Assembly: GCF_001593285.1 (NCBI RefSeq)
Contig: NZ_CP012529.1
Span: 2,170,001 to 2,234,000, forward strand
DNA from: Psychrobacter sp. P2G3
GTDB lineage: Bacteria > Pseudomonadota > Gammaproteobacteria > Pseudomonadales > Moraxellaceae
DNA: 64,000 nucleotides
Direction: 5' to 3'
Shown here: piece after piece, positions 48,956-59,496 of the stretch
Layout: each line of letters starts with the position of its first letter
How positions within the stretch are numbered: the first letter of the stretch is position 1
Made by a program: the position numbers and the translations under genes
The notes under the pieces: generated by a model
The model's database searches: none
Told to the model about the DNA's origin: nothing
Seen by the model: only the letters and a program-made list of their open reading frames with translations

Positions 48956-49669
48956 TTAAGCGTTTTCAACTGCTTTAGTTGTCGTTTTTTCGATACGTTT
49001 TTCAGGGTTGCTGTTTAATACAATACGCTGCACAAAGATACCAGGCAGATGCACTTCGTCAGGATCGAACGTACCAGTCTCTACGATTTCTTCTACTTCG
49101 ACGATGGTGATTTTGCCAGCCATTGCACAGTCTGGATTGAAGTTACGGGCGGTTTTGTTGAACATTAAGTTACCCGATTTATCTGCTTTTTGCGCTTTGA
49201 TTAATGACACATCAGCACGCAATGTATGTTCAAGCACATATGTGCGACCATCAAAATCACGCGTCTCTTTACCTTCCGCGACGAGTGTGCCGACGCCAGT
49301 TGCAGTATAGAACGCAGGAATACCAGCGCCACCCGAACGTAGCTTTTCAGCCAATGTCCCTTGCGGGGTCAATTCAACTTCTAACTCGCCAGCTAGGTAT
49401 TGACGCTCAAACTCTTTATTTTCACCGACATAAGATGAGATCATTTTTTTGATTTGACGAGTCTGTAATAGTAATCCTAAGCCAAAGTCATCAACACCCG
49501 CGTTATTACTGATACAGGTTAAATCTTTAACGCCGCTATCACGCAATGCTTCGATTAAAGCTTCAGGAATACCACACAGACCAAAACCGCCGATTGCGAG
49601 GGTTTGACCATCACTTACAATACCTTTTAACGCTTCTTCTGCACTACTATATATTTTTGATTGACTCAT
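48956..49669 (-). CDS. scoA: 3-oxoacid CoA-transferase subunit A
   Basis: 237-residue alpha subunit partner of the following gene, with the CoA-transferase glycine motif [10 protein letters not shown] at about 28-37, [12 protein letters not shown], and [25 protein letters not shown] lies just before the ATG. The order atoE-scoA-scoB-bdhA is one transcription unit by spacing (gaps of about 155, 75 and 65 bases). Confidence 0.93.
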   Translation of the reverse strand: MSQSKIYSSAEEALKGIVSDGQTLAIGGFGLCGIPEALIEALRDSGVKDLTCISNNAGVDDFGLGLLLQTRQIKKMISSYVGENKEFERQYLAGELEVELTPQGTLAEKLRSGGAGIPAFYTATGVGTLVAEGKETRDFDGRTYVLEHTLRADVSLIKAQKADKSGNLMFNKTARNFNPDCAMAGKITIVEVEEIVETGTFDPDEVHLPGIFVQRIVLNSNPEKRIEKTTTKAVENA

Positions 49670-49826
49670 GGTTGTCTCCTATAATTATCGTTTATGATCT
49701 TTTCATTAATCCATAGATTAATAATGGTTTAAATTTATTACGTATCCGTTCTATTATTGCCTTTGAATCATTTCATTAAGTTTGTTGTTTTTATTACCTT
49801 CTGTATTTATTTACACGCCATACCAG

Positions 49827-51173
49827 TTATACCACTAACCAAAACACACCCATAATAATTGCCCCTGATACTGCAAGCACTATCAGACAGTAGCCCATGA
49901 TAGCTCGAGCATCTAAGCCGGCAATACCTAATAACGGTAATGCCCAAAATGGCTGAATCATATTTGTCCACGCATCGCCCCACGCAATCGCCATTGCCGT
50001 GACTGCTGGTTTGACACCAAGCTCGACACCAGCAGGTATCATGACAGGCCCTTGTACAGCAAACTGACCGCCGCCCGATGGTACAAAGACGTTGACTAAA
50101 CCTGCGCTTAGAAATGCAAAAATAGGAAAGCTGTCTGCTGAAGCGGAATTGACGAAGAATTCGGTAACTTGAGTACTAATAGAGATGCCGTCAGCGTTTG
50201 CTCCGGTCATGATACCCATGATGCCACCATAAAACGGAAACAGTAATACAATACCAGTGATGCCGCCTATACCTGAGTTTACTGCGCGATAGTAACGCTC
50301 TAGCGTGCCATGCGATAACAATCCTACAAACAAGAATAGCCCAATAACTATGTTTAATCCTAGATTAAAACCATTGCTGCTAAATTCACTAATATAGTAC
50401 ATTAAGGCTAACGCCAGCAGAATTACGGCGACAATACGGCTGTCATCTAATCTTTGTGCTGGGGTATCTCGGCGAGGCGACACGTAAGCTTCTTTTTTAA
50501 TCAGCTTAGGGTCAATAACGGTAGGATTTTTTGGGTGCATAAAGCGATTTAACAGAGGCAAGATTATTACTAACAAGCCAACAATGAGCAAGTTGTATCC
50601 GGCAAACACGGTTTGTGATAAAGGCACCGCTTCGGTCATTGCGTTACCCGATAGCGTGAGCAAGGTATCACCGCCCGAACTCAACGTTAGCGGTATCGAC
50701 CCTGAAAAGCCTCCATGCCAAATTACAAATCCTGAATATGCTGCGGCTACCAATAAGGGATAATCGACATTAGCTACTTTTTTTGCAAGTGACTTGGCAA
50801 AGATAGCACCAATAATTAGACCAAAACCCCAGTTTATCCATGAACCAACCAGACCCACCAAGGTTGATACTATGATAGCGGTCGAAGGGGAATGAATACG
50901 ACTGGCAATATTATCCAGTAGACGCTGAATAAATGGCGCACTGGCAAACGCATAGCCTGTCACCAATATGAGCGCCATTTGCATAGCGAAACTATGTAGT
51001 GACCACAGTCCATTACCCCAATGTCCTGCCATTGCTATTACGTTTTGGCCCGTAATAGCAAGTCCAACGACAAAAGCAATGAGCGTTAAAACAATAGAGA
51101 ATACAAAGGGGGATGGTAGATACCGATTTACCAGTTGTACGCTGGCGTTGGTGATAGCACTAAACATATCCAC
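49827..51173 (-). CDS. atoE: short-chain fatty acid transporter AtoE
   Basis: 448-residue inner-membrane permease of the AtoE/TIGR00366 family, importing short-chain acids such as acetoacetate and butyrate. Family features: NRYLPSPFVFSIVLT at the start, WGFGLIIGAIFAKSLAKK, FVPSGGGQFAVQGPVM and WGDAWTNMIQPFWALPLLGIAGL. About ten membrane spans. First gene of the operon; a promoter must lie in the 360-base divergent gap to the GntP-type permease. Confidence 0.93.
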   Translation of the reverse strand: MDMFSAITNASVQLVNRYLPSPFVFSIVLTLIAFVVGLAITGQNVIAMAGHWGNGLWSLHSFAMQMALILVTGYAFASAPFIQRLLDNIASRIHSPSTAIIVSTLVGLVGSWINWGFGLIIGAIFAKSLAKKVANVDYPLLVAAAYSGFVIWHGGFSGSIPLTLSSGGDTLLTLSGNAMTEAVPLSQTVFAGYNLLIVGLLVIILPLLNRFMHPKNPTVIDPKLIKKEAYVSPRRDTPAQRLDDSRIVAVILLALALMYYISEFSSNGFNLGLNIVIGLFLFVGLLSHGTLERYYRAVNSGIGGITGIVLLFPFYGGIMGIMTGANADGISISTQVTEFFVNSASADSFPIFAFLSAGLVNVFVPSGGGQFAVQGPVMIPAGVELGVKPAVTAMAIAWGDAWTNMIQPFWALPLLGIAGLDARAIMGYCLIVLAVSGAIIMGVFWLVV

Positions 51174-51535
51174 ATTCCTTGTCGATTTAATGTTTATGGT
51201 TCTAACTTATTGTTAGTAGATTACTGCTTGTTAAATATGGTAGTTTATCCATAGCACTCAATACAAGTACAACCATAATAATACAATTTATATCGATATA
51301 TCATATATGCGATACTTATGCTAACTTAACATATTATTCTCATAGCGACTAGAGAATAACTTTAAGATTATAGAGGTTGCGATTGGTAGTGTGAATAAAA
51401 ATATTATAGGTCACAATCATATCAGTACAGATGCATACTAAATATAATCTATTACTAAGTATTTGATATCTTGTGTTGACCTCTACTAGCAAGCACTGCA
51501 TAATCGCTGACTGAATTTTGCCAAGGAGGGCGATC
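51174..51535. promoter_or_regulatory. divergent control region of the ketone-body genes
   Basis: About 360 AT-rich bases between divergent atoE and the GntP-type gene, with no frame or RNA gene recognised. No regulator gene lies beside it, so control of the whole block probably acts through this region (inference). Confidence 0.4.
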
Positions 51536-52951
51536 ATGTTTAGCACACTTGCTATTGTTATTACTTTATTTCTATTAATGTTCTTTGCTTATCGCGGTTA
51601 TTCAGTGCTGATTTTAGCACCGATTATGGCGATATTAGCTGTATTCCTATCAGGGGATTTTTTAAGTAGTATTCCTGCCTATACCGATGTATTTATGGGC
51701 GCACTAAGTGGATTTTTACTTAAATTCTTCCCTATTTTCTTGTTAGGTGCATTGTTTGGTCGTTTGATGGCAGACTCTGGAGCGGCGACAGCGATTGCCA
51801 ATACCGTGGTCGAAAAGCTTGGTGCCAGCAAAGCCATTCTAGCAGTCATCTTAGTCTGTGCTATCTTAACCTATGGTGGTGTATCGTTATTTGTCGTAGC
51901 GTTTGCTATCTATCCAATCGCCAAAGACTTATTCAAAGCCGCTGATATTCCTAAGCGCTTGATTCCAGCAGCGATTGCCTTAGGCTCATTTACCTTTACG
52001 ATGACCGCATTGCCGGGCACGCCAGCCATTCAGAATGCCATTCCAATTCCTTATTATAATACCAACGTATTTGCCGCGCCTATCCTAGGTATTATCGGCG
52101 GTACTATCATGTTTATTTGTGGTTGGTTATGGCTACAGTCACGGGCTAGAAAAGCCAATGCGGCAGGTGAAGGCTACGGTCAGCATGACGAAGAGGATGT
52201 AGGCGGCGTTGGTGCAGCCAAAAAAGAAGCCGAAGTGCTAAATACTCATCACACCTCCTTTACGGTTGCTATGATTCCGCTGGTATTAGTCATCGCTTTA
52301 AACGCTTTATTAACTTATGCTATTTTCCCTTCGATAGACTTTAGCAGCTTACAAGCTCAGTTTCCGGATTTAAATATCGCCGGCTCACTCGGTCTATGGT
52401 CGATTATTATCTCGTTAGTCGTTGCCTGTATTGTTTTGATTTTGCTGCGTATCGGTCATTGGAACAATCTACAAAAAACCATCAACCGTGGTACTTATGA
52501 TTCGATGTTGCCGATTTTTAACACCGCATCGGAAGTTGGCTACGGTGCGGTTATCGCTTCACTTGCAGGCTTCCTTATCATTCGTGACAGTATCTTAAAC
52601 CTAAATCCTGATAACCCACTAATCTCAGAAGCCGTTGCTATGACCACGCTTGCTGGTATTACGGGCTCATCATCAGGTGGTTTGAGTATCGCTCTATCGA
52701 CGTTGGGCGAAGATTACCTGAGAATGGCGGTCGCAGCTGGTATTGATCCAGAGCTTATGCACCGCGTGGCGGTTATGGCAGCGGGCGGGCTTGATACTCT
52801 TCCACACAGTGGCGCGGTCATCACGTTGTTTGCGATTTGTGGCTTGACCCATAAGCAGTCATACCTGAATCTTGCGATGGTCACGATGATTATTCCATTA
52901 ATCGCTGTGGTCGCTGTTATCATCTTAGGGACGATGTTTGGCTCATTTTAG
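51536..52951 (+). CDS. GntP family permease, likely for 3-hydroxybutyrate
   Basis: 471-residue membrane carrier of the GntP (gluconate permease) family with about 12 spans. The start is ATG 51536 because AAGGAGG precedes it; an in-frame TTG at 51518 lies upstream of this site. Typical segments: LLGALFGRLMADSGAA, LTYGGVSLFVVAFAIYPIA, FTMTALPGTPAIQNAIP and AAGGLDTLPHSGAVITLF. The gluconate branch is possible, but in Pseudomonas a GntP-type gene sits next to bdhA and the CoA-transferase genes, so hydroxybutyrate or a related acid is the better guess. Confidence 0.85.
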   Translation: MFSTLAIVITLFLLMFFAYRGYSVLILAPIMAILAVFLSGDFLSSIPAYTDVFMGALSGFLLKFFPIFLLGALFGRLMADSGAATAIANTVVEKLGASKAILAVILVCAILTYGGVSLFVVAFAIYPIAKDLFKAADIPKRLIPAAIALGSFTFTMTALPGTPAIQNAIPIPYYNTNVFAAPILGIIGGTIMFICGWLWLQSRARKANAAGEGYGQHDEEDVGGVGAAKKEAEVLNTHHTSFTVAMIPLVLVIALNALLTYAIFPSIDFSSLQAQFPDLNIAGSLGLWSIIISLVVACIVLILLRIGHWNNLQKTINRGTYDSMLPIFNTASEVGYGAVIASLAGFLIIRDSILNLNPDNPLISEAVAMTTLAGITGSSSGGLSIALSTLGEDYLRMAVAAGIDPELMHRVAVMAAGGLDTLPHSGAVITLFAICGLTHKQSYLNLAMVTMIIPLIAVVAVIILGTMFGSF

Positions 52952-53016
52952 AAACCGTTTAAGCTTTAATCAGTTTCTTGAGCTTTGAATATGAATGAGT
53001 TTTAATGTGTAAATTC

Positions 53017-53052
53017 AAAACCCACTTGGCAAATTGCTTGGTGGGTTTTTTA
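53017..53052 (+). terminator. terminator of the GntP-type gene
   Basis: AAAACCCAC...GTGGGTTTTT stem with a T run about 70 bases after the stop codon. Confidence 0.85.
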
Positions 53053-53138
53053 ATAATAACTTTATAACGAGCAAAGCTAGGGCGTATTATTTATATCTAA
53101 TAAATGAGCGACCATTTATGTACCATACGGAGCTAACT

Positions 53139-53186
53139 ACCATATTGGTTACCGTATTGGTTATCACATTAATTACTGTATTAATT
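53139..53186. repeat. four imperfect 12-bp tandem repeats upstream of metG
   Basis: Consecutive 12-mers ACCATATTGGTT, ACCGTATTGGTT, ATCACATTAATT and ACTGTATTAATT. The first two differ at one position and the last two at two. They end about 170 bases before the metG start, in a stretch without genes. Confidence 0.7.
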
Positions 53187-53357
53187 AGTATGGTAATGTC
53201 ACAAATTTGACCGATTTACGGTATCATAGGCGCACTTTTTGAATTTTCATTTTTAGAAGTTTTAGTATTGATAGTTTGATATTAATAGTATCGCGTCTGC
53301 TCGCCATAAACTGCTTGCGACGTTTGATAACCAACCCGTTTATATAAAGTATAGGTG

Positions 53358-55463
53358 ATGAAAGTGCGTGAGATTCTAGTAACCAGTGCGCTGCCCTACG
53401 CCAATGGCTATATCCATTTGGGGCATCTTGTAGAATATATTCAGACTGATATTTGGGCGCGTGCGATGAAGGCACAAGGCCATCAGGTCACTTATGTCTG
53501 CGCGGATGATGCACATGGTACGGCGATCATGCTCAAAGCAGAAGCTAATGGCATCACGCCAGAAGAGCAAATTGCCTCAGTTAAAGCCTCGCATGAAGCG
53601 GACTTTGCTAAATTTTTGATTAACTTTGACAATTATCACTCCACGCATTCAGAAGAAAACAAGCATTTTTCCGAGCTGATTTATCGTCGTCTTGATAGCG
53701 CTGGACATATCAGTACCAAAGACGTTGAGCAATTATTTGATCCTGAAAAGCAATTGTTTTTAGCGGATCGTTTTGTCAAAGGCACTTGCCCTGAATGCGG
53801 TGCGCTTGATCAATATGGCGATAACTGTGAAGTGTGCGGCACAACGTATGATGCAACAGATCTTAAAGATCCTTACTCGACGTTGTCTGACGCCACACCT
53901 GTCCTAAAAACCTCTAAGCACTATTTCTTTGATTTACCTGAGTTTGAGCAATTCTTAAAGGATTGGACGCGTAGTGATAATCGCTTGCAAACATCGGTTG
54001 CTAATAAACTGCAAGAATGGTTTGACGCTGGCCTGACCAGCTGGGATATCTCGCGCGATGCGCCATATTTTGGTTTCCAAATTCCAGATACCCCAAGCGA
54101 CGAGCCAGACAAATATTTTTATGTATGGCTAGATGCGCCAGTCGGTTACATGGCGAGCTTTAAGAATTTATGTGATAAGCGTGCAGGTACAAATGAAGCG
54201 CTTGATTTCGATCGTTACTGGATGCAAGAAAACGAGCATAAGACCGAGGTTTATCATTTCATCGGTAAAGACATCGTTTACTTCCATGCGTTATTTTGGC
54301 CAGCCATGCTTGCGGGTAGTGAATTCCGTACGCCAACGGGTGTCTTTGCGCATGGCTTCTTGATGGTCAACGGCGAAAAAATGAGTAAGTCACGCGGCAC
54401 CTTTATCAAAGCCGAAACTTACGCTGAGCACTTACATCCTGAATACTTGCGTTATTATTTTGCCAGTAAGCTGTCTGATAAAGTCGAGGACATCAACCTT
54501 GATTTAGAAGACTTTATGCAAAAGGTCAACTCTGACTTGGTTGGTAAGGTCGTTAATATTGCCAGTCGTAGCGCTGGTTTCTTAGTGAAGAAATATGACG
54601 GTATGCTGTCGGACGTTTGCGTAGAATCAACGCTACTAGAAGATATTACCAAAACCGGTGATGAAATTGCTGCCGCTTATGAGAATCGTGAGTTCTCGCG
54701 CGCTATGCGTTTAATCATGCAATGTGCAGATAAGGCCAATGAGTATATTGACGAGAAAAAACCGTGGTCACTTGCCAAGCAAGAAGGCACTGAGCAAGAA
54801 GTGCAAGACGTTTGCTCGGTTGCGATTAATATCTTCCGACAATTGATGGTTTATTTAGCGCCAGTCTTGCCTGAGCTGACTGCCAATGCCAAAGAATTCT
54901 TAAACATTGATGATCTCAGCTTTGCCAGCCGTAATGAGTGGTTGCTTGGTCATAAAATCAATAAATTTAAACCATTGATGCAGCGTATCGAAGAAAAAGA
55001 CGTCGCCGCGATGGTTGAGGCGTCAAAAGAATCGTTGGCGCAAACCACTACCCCAGTTGCTAGCAAGTCAGTCACCGAAAAAGATAGCAAGACAGAAGCT
55101 GGTACTGATGATGATATAAATGCTGAGCAAGCTGATTATATTGGTATTGAAGACTTTGCCAAAGTTGAGATGAAAGTCGCACACGTTTTAGAGTGTAACC
55201 ATGTCGAAGGCGCAGATAAGCTTCTGCAATTTACCTTAGACGTTGGCGAAGATAAGCCGCGCAATGTGTTTAGCGGTATCCGTAAATTTTATGAGCCTGA
55301 GCAATTGGTTGATAAAAAAGTGATTTGCGTGACCAATCTTGCCCCGCGTAAGATGAAGTTCGGTGTCTCAGAAGGCATGGTGTTATCGACTGGCGATTCA
55401 AAGACAGGGCTAACAGTTGTTACCTTGCCTGATGATTGCGTGGTTGGTGATACTTTAGCTTAA
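53358..55463 (+). CDS. metG: methionyl-tRNA synthetase
   Basis: Class I synthetase charging tRNA-Met, 701 residues from ATG 53358 (GTG 53355 directly before is an alternative). Counting from the GTG: HIGH-type motif HLGH at 21-24, zinc knuckle C145-x2-C148-x9-C158-x2-C161, KMSKS at 342-346, anticodon-binding helices (about 400-560), a charged Lys/Glu/Asp linker, and a C-terminal tRNA-binding OB domain (about 598-702, [21 protein letters not shown]) for dimerisation. Length and architecture match the long E. coli form. Single gene. Confidence 0.97.
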   Translation: MKVREILVTSALPYANGYIHLGHLVEYIQTDIWARAMKAQGHQVTYVCADDAHGTAIMLKAEANGITPEEQIASVKASHEADFAKFLINFDNYHSTHSEENKHFSELIYRRLDSAGHISTKDVEQLFDPEKQLFLADRFVKGTCPECGALDQYGDNCEVCGTTYDATDLKDPYSTLSDATPVLKTSKHYFFDLPEFEQFLKDWTRSDNRLQTSVANKLQEWFDAGLTSWDISRDAPYFGFQIPDTPSDEPDKYFYVWLDAPVGYMASFKNLCDKRAGTNEALDFDRYWMQENEHKTEVYHFIGKDIVYFHALFWPAMLAGSEFRTPTGVFAHGFLMVNGEKMSKSRGTFIKAETYAEHLHPEYLRYYFASKLSDKVEDINLDLEDFMQKVNSDLVGKVVNIASRSAGFLVKKYDGMLSDVCVESTLLEDITKTGDEIAAAYENREFSRAMRLIMQCADKANEYIDEKKPWSLAKQEGTEQEVQDVCSVAINIFRQLMVYLAPVLPELTANAKEFLNIDDLSFASRNEWLLGHKINKFKPLMQRIEEKDVAAMVEASKESLAQTTTPVASKSVTEKDSKTEAGTDDDINAEQADYIGIEDFAKVEMKVAHVLECNHVEGADKLLQFTLDVGEDKPRNVFSGIRKFYEPEQLVDKKVICVTNLAPRKMKFGVSEGMVLSTGDSKTGLTVVTLPDDCVVGDTLA

Positions 55464-55484
55464 CTACTCCATTCAGCATTGACA

Positions 55485-55518
55485 TAAAAAAAGATGTCCT
55501 TAGTGGCGTCTTTTTTTA
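55485..55518 (+). terminator. metG terminator
   Basis: AAAAAAAGATG...CGTCTTTTTTT stem followed by more T, about 20 bases after metG. Confidence 0.87.
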
Positions 55519-55845
55519 TGTCGTTTTTTATAGTATATAGGTTAATAAAACCATCAATACATGACTCAATCACAGCTATGACGAATACGCTTTAATTTTT
55601 TATTGCGATAACTTACATTACTGTCATAATATGAACATAATGATCGACGGAACGATTACCTTATTGTTAGCCTGCTATTTTGGCATCAACATAGCATTGA
55701 CTCGGCTAACCTGCACTTTCCAGTATCATCTTTAAAAACCAAATATAACGAAGACGAACGCAAGTACTACCATAAGTAGACTTAGCTATTCTGATAATGT
55801 TAACTTGGTTTTTACGATTGATATAACTTATGAGTTAACCTAATA
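55519..55845. other. intergenic region upstream of the ABC importer genes
   Basis: About 330 AT-rich bases between metG and the first binding-protein gene; promoter presumably here, no other feature recognised. Confidence 0.4.
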
Positions 55846-56892
55846 ATGACTATTGCTTCTACTTTACGCTTAAGCCTATATGGTGCTGCTATTAGCGCCA
55901 CACTTGGATTAATTGGCTGCTCAAATTCTACCGATACTGCTGCAACGACTGATGAGAGTGCAACCGCTGATACTGACAAGCCCGCTAAAACGTTGGCCAT
56001 TACTCAAATCGTTGAACACCCATCGTTAGATGAGATGCGCCGCGGTATTATTGATGAGCTGGCTGATAATGGTTATGTTGAAGGCCAAAATCTAACCATC
56101 AACTTTCAAAGTGCTCAAGGTAATACAGCGACAGCAGGACAGATTGCTAAGCAGTTTGCAGGAGACAATCCAGATGCCATCGTAGCAATCTCAACGCCAT
56201 CTGCTCAGTCAATTGTGGCGTCAACTAAAACGGTTCCGGTTATTTATACTGCTATCTCAGACCCTGTCGCAGCGAAGCTTATTAATGAAAATAATTTACC
56301 TATTCAATCTAACGTGACAGGCTTATCCAGTGAATTACCTATTGAGCCGCAGTTAGATAATATTTTAAAGATTGTACCCAATGCAAAAACCATTGGTTAC
56401 GTCTATAGCCCAGGTGAGATTAACTCTGTAGTGGTGCTCAATCAGCTTAAAAAACTTGCACCAGCGCGTGGACTTAAAATATTAGATGTGACAGCCAATC
56501 GCCCAACTGACGTTGCAATGGCGACTCGTAGTCTTGCTGGTCGCGTCGATGTCATTTATACCTCGTTAGATAATAACGTTGTGTCAGGATTTGAAGCAAT
56601 GGCAGGTGCCGCTAACGAGCTTGATATTCCAGTCATTGCCTCGGACGAGTTTAGTGTAAGACGCGGTGCCACTGCTGCGCTAGGTGTCAACGATTATGAC
56701 TTTGGCCGTACCACTGGAAAAATGGTTTATCGCGTGTTAAATGGCGAGGCTGTCAATACCATTAAGCCTGAAGTCATGAATAAATTAACCTTGTATGCAA
56801 GTCCGAAGCACGCCGCTGAGCAAGGTGTCAGCTTGCCAGCAGATTTACTAAAAAATGCTATCAACGTTGATACTGATGTCGATACCAAATAA
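55846..56892 (+). CDS. ABC transporter substrate-binding lipoprotein, copy 1
   Basis: 348-residue binding protein of the ABC_sub_bind (TrpX-like, PF04392) family. Lipobox LIGC with Cys25. Two lobes with the family segments QIVEHPSLDEMRRGI, NFQSAQGNTATAGQIAKQF, PVIYTAISDPVAAKL, IGYVYSPGEINS and VIASDEFSVRRGATAALGVNDYDFGR. Several proteins of this family bind aromatic amino acids, but the ligand here is not known. A second, closely similar binding protein follows 77 bases later; a permease and an ATPase come after a long gap. Confidence 0.92.
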   Translation: MTIASTLRLSLYGAAISATLGLIGCSNSTDTAATTDESATADTDKPAKTLAITQIVEHPSLDEMRRGIIDELADNGYVEGQNLTINFQSAQGNTATAGQIAKQFAGDNPDAIVAISTPSAQSIVASTKTVPVIYTAISDPVAAKLINENNLPIQSNVTGLSSELPIEPQLDNILKIVPNAKTIGYVYSPGEINSVVVLNQLKKLAPARGLKILDVTANRPTDVAMATRSLAGRVDVIYTSLDNNVVSGFEAMAGAANELDIPVIASDEFSVRRGATAALGVNDYDFGRTTGKMVYRVLNGEAVNTIKPEVMNKLTLYASPKHAAEQGVSLPADLLKNAINVDTDVDTK

Positions 56893-56969
56893 AAAGTAGT
56901 AAGCTATCAATTAGCACGTTAATTATTTATATAGTGTATGGACACACTATTATTTTAGGAGTAAGACCC

Positions 56970-58010
56970 ATGTTGTATCAAAATCGTTTTGGTCATTTCA
57001 ATTTTAGTAAAGCGCTATTATTAGGCGGCGTTTGTACTGCTATCTTGACTGGTTGTAATCAGTCAGCACAAGATACTAGCACTACTGACGTGGCTGCTAC
57101 TGGCGATGCCGCAGTAGCTATGAAGACGGTCGCTATCACTGCTATTGTAGAACATCCAGCGCTAGATGATGTCCGTAAAGGTGTCATCGATGAGCTAAAT
57201 GATGCCGGCTTTAAAGACGGTGAAAACTTAACGGTCAACTTCCAAAGTGCACAGGGCAATACTGCCACGGCGGGACAGATTGCCAAGCAATTCGTTGCAG
57301 ACAATGCAGACGTTATCATCGCGATCGGCACTCCATCAGCGCAGTCAGTAGCTGCTGCGACTAGCAGTATCCCACTAGTATTTTCAGCAGTCACTGACCC
57401 AGTCGCAGCCAAACTAGTCACAAAACTAGATGGCTCTGGCACCAATGTCACTGGTGGCTCTGATGCACTACCTTATGAGCCACAAATTGAATTGATGCGT
57501 CAAATCATTCCTAGCTTAAAAAATGTCGGTTATGTTTATAGCCCAGGCGAAGTCAACTCAACGATTATCTTGAAAAACTTAAAAGAAAAACTGACACCAC
57601 TAGGTATCAACGTACTCGAAGCGCCTGCCCAGCGTAGTACTGATATTGCGATGGCCGCCCGTAGCCTCGAAGGTAAGGTTGATATGATCTATACCTCAAC
57701 CGATAACAACGTCGTATCGGCCTACGAATCACTATATCAAGTCGCTAAAGAGAGCAAAATCCCACTGATTGCCTCAGATACCAGTTCAGTTGAGCGCGGT
57801 GCCATTGCTGCCTTAGGCGTAAACTATTACGATCTTGGCCGCGAAACTGGTAAAATCGTTGTACGCATTCTAAACGGTGAAGAAGCCGGCGCCATTCCTG
57901 TTTATACGCCGCAAATGCTTGATTTATATGTCAGTCCAAACCATGCCAAAGAACAAGGCATTACTTTGCCACAAGCGGTTATCGATAAAGCAAAAGAAGT
58001 GGTAGAATAA
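56970..58010 (+). CDS. ABC transporter substrate-binding lipoprotein, copy 2
   Basis: 346 residues from ATG 56970, chosen because TTAGGAG lies eight bases upstream; an in-frame ATG at 56934 lacks such a site. Lipobox ILTGC with Cys29. Nearly the same family segments as copy 1 (AIVEHPALDDVRKGV, NFQSAQGNTATAGQIAKQF), so the pair arose by duplication. Differences cluster in the ligand cleft-facing loops (for example GTPSAQSVAAATSSIPLVFSA against STPSAQ...VPVIYTA), so ligand preference may differ (inference). Confidence 0.92.
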   Translation: MLYQNRFGHFNFSKALLLGGVCTAILTGCNQSAQDTSTTDVAATGDAAVAMKTVAITAIVEHPALDDVRKGVIDELNDAGFKDGENLTVNFQSAQGNTATAGQIAKQFVADNADVIIAIGTPSAQSVAAATSSIPLVFSAVTDPVAAKLVTKLDGSGTNVTGGSDALPYEPQIELMRQIIPSLKNVGYVYSPGEVNSTIILKNLKEKLTPLGINVLEAPAQRSTDIAMAARSLEGKVDMIYTSTDNNVVSAYESLYQVAKESKIPLIASDTSSVERGAIAALGVNYYDLGRETGKIVVRILNGEEAGAIPVYTPQMLDLYVSPNHAKEQGITLPQAVIDKAKEVVE

Positions 58011-58120
58011 CGCACTTTTATAGTTGGCTCATCATAGCAATCATAATATAGATACCGAGTTTGATAGATTGCGTGTCAGTCGCCAGCTACCTTTATGCGA
58101 TGAAGCTAAATGTTTAAGAT

Positions 58121-58160
58121 AAGAAACCCAGCTATGAATTAGTAGGCTGGGCTTCTTATT
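58121..58160 (+). terminator. terminator after the second binding protein
   Basis: AAGAA-A-CCCAGC / GCTGGG-C-TTCTT stem with one mismatch and a T-rich end, 110 bases after the stop. It separates the binding-protein genes from the permease and ATPase genes. Confidence 0.7.
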
Positions 58161-58532
58161 TAAAAGGCTATTATTAAGTAGCGGTTATTTAAATGCTTTT
58201 ATTTAGCTCATTACTTATAAAATACTTATAAGTGCCAAGGTATTTGCTTAGGGCTTTAGTATTTACATAGCATTTAACATAGCATCTAAATTTTGCAATA
58301 TCTTGAACCAAAGCTTTGAACCAAGGTAGCTTATGATAGTTTTTCGTCGTGATATGTTTTGGTTTACCCTAACCGCAGATTGCTTAATCTGTTAAATTCA
58401 CCGCTTAGCCGTTTAGCTAAAATTGACTTATAAGTTTATAGATAAGAGCGCGCTGGTATATGCCACTTACTCTATGAGTTAATAAATGGAATGTTATTTG
58501 CTAAACGCTTGGTTATGACTTACTGATATCTT
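58161..58532. other. intergenic region before the permease gene
   Basis: About 370 AT-rich bases; no frame or RNA gene recognised. It likely contains a separate promoter for permease and ATPase. Confidence 0.4.
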
Positions 58533-59435
58533 ATGTCTCTAATTGCTTTTTTTGGTGCGCTTGAAAGCGGTCTAATTTACGGCCTAGTAGCACTTGGTGT
58601 GCTCATCTCATTTCGTACGCTCGATTTTCCTGACTTGACCGCTGATGGTAGTTTTCCATTAGGTGGCGCAGTCGCTGGCATCTCTATTGTCGCTGGTGTC
58701 AATCCATGGTTGGCATGCGCTTTTGGTATGCTAGCAGGTTCAGTCGCCGGTATCGTCACTGCATGGTTGCACGTCAAACTTGGTATCTTGCAACTACTTG
58801 CCAGCATCTTAGTCATGGTCGCGCTATATTCTGTCAACCTACGCATCATGGGCGCGCCCAACTTGCCGTTATTGGGTGAAACTACGGTATTTAGCACCTT
58901 AGTTACTGATGGCAATGGATATTGGATGCGCTGCCTTATCATTGGTGTGGTCATACTGCTTGCCAAGCTATTCTTAGATTGGTTTTATAGCACCGAAACT
59001 GGCCTATCTATGCGAGCAACTGGTTCAAACTTACGAATGGCACAGGCGCAAGGCATCAATACCTCATGGATGACCATCATCGGTATGGCCGTCTCTAACG
59101 GCCTAATTGCTCTAGCAGGCGCACTGTTTGTACAGACTCAAGGTGGTGCAGATATCTCTATCGGTATCGGTACGATTGTCATTGGTCTAGCAGCGGTCAT
59201 CATTGGTGAGACCATCATCCCTGCCAAGCGTATTTGGCTGATTACCTTTGCTGTAATCGTTGGCGCGGTACTATATAAGCTATTTATTCAGGTCGCGCTA
59301 TCGAGCGATACGCTACGTAGTATTGGCTTTGGCCCGCAGGATTTGAACTTGATTACCGCTTTACTTGTAGTATTAGCACTAGTATTGCCAAAAGCTAAAA
59401 CCAAGTTTTTATCTCGTAAAGTTCGCGTTCAATGA
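58533..59435 (+). CDS. ABC transporter permease of the binding-protein system
   Basis: 300-residue membrane protein with about nine spans of the branched-chain-amino-acid-type permease family (BPD_transp_2). FGALESGLIYGLVALGVLISFRTL at the start, DLTADGSFPLGGAVA and GLSMRATGSNLRMAQAQGIN (coupling-helix region) are family features. No clear ribosome site before the ATG at 58533. It pairs with the ATPase gene 61 bases downstream. Confidence 0.92.
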   Translation: MSLIAFFGALESGLIYGLVALGVLISFRTLDFPDLTADGSFPLGGAVAGISIVAGVNPWLACAFGMLAGSVAGIVTAWLHVKLGILQLLASILVMVALYSVNLRIMGAPNLPLLGETTVFSTLVTDGNGYWMRCLIIGVVILLAKLFLDWFYSTETGLSMRATGSNLRMAQAQGINTSWMTIIGMAVSNGLIALAGALFVQTQGGADISIGIGTIVIGLAAVIIGETIIPAKRIWLITFAVIVGAVLYKLFIQVALSSDTLRSIGFGPQDLNLITALLVVLALVLPKAKTKFLSRKVRVQ

Positions 59436-59496
59436 CAGTCAATGCAGGCGGTAAAAAACTGTAATAAGCTTGAAGAGACAATAAGGAATAACGATT

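Noticed and set aside
53079..53090. TAGGGCGT near 53080 as another copy of the MITE-like end
   Set aside because: Only the first eight bases agree; the following bases diverge at once, so chance is adequate.
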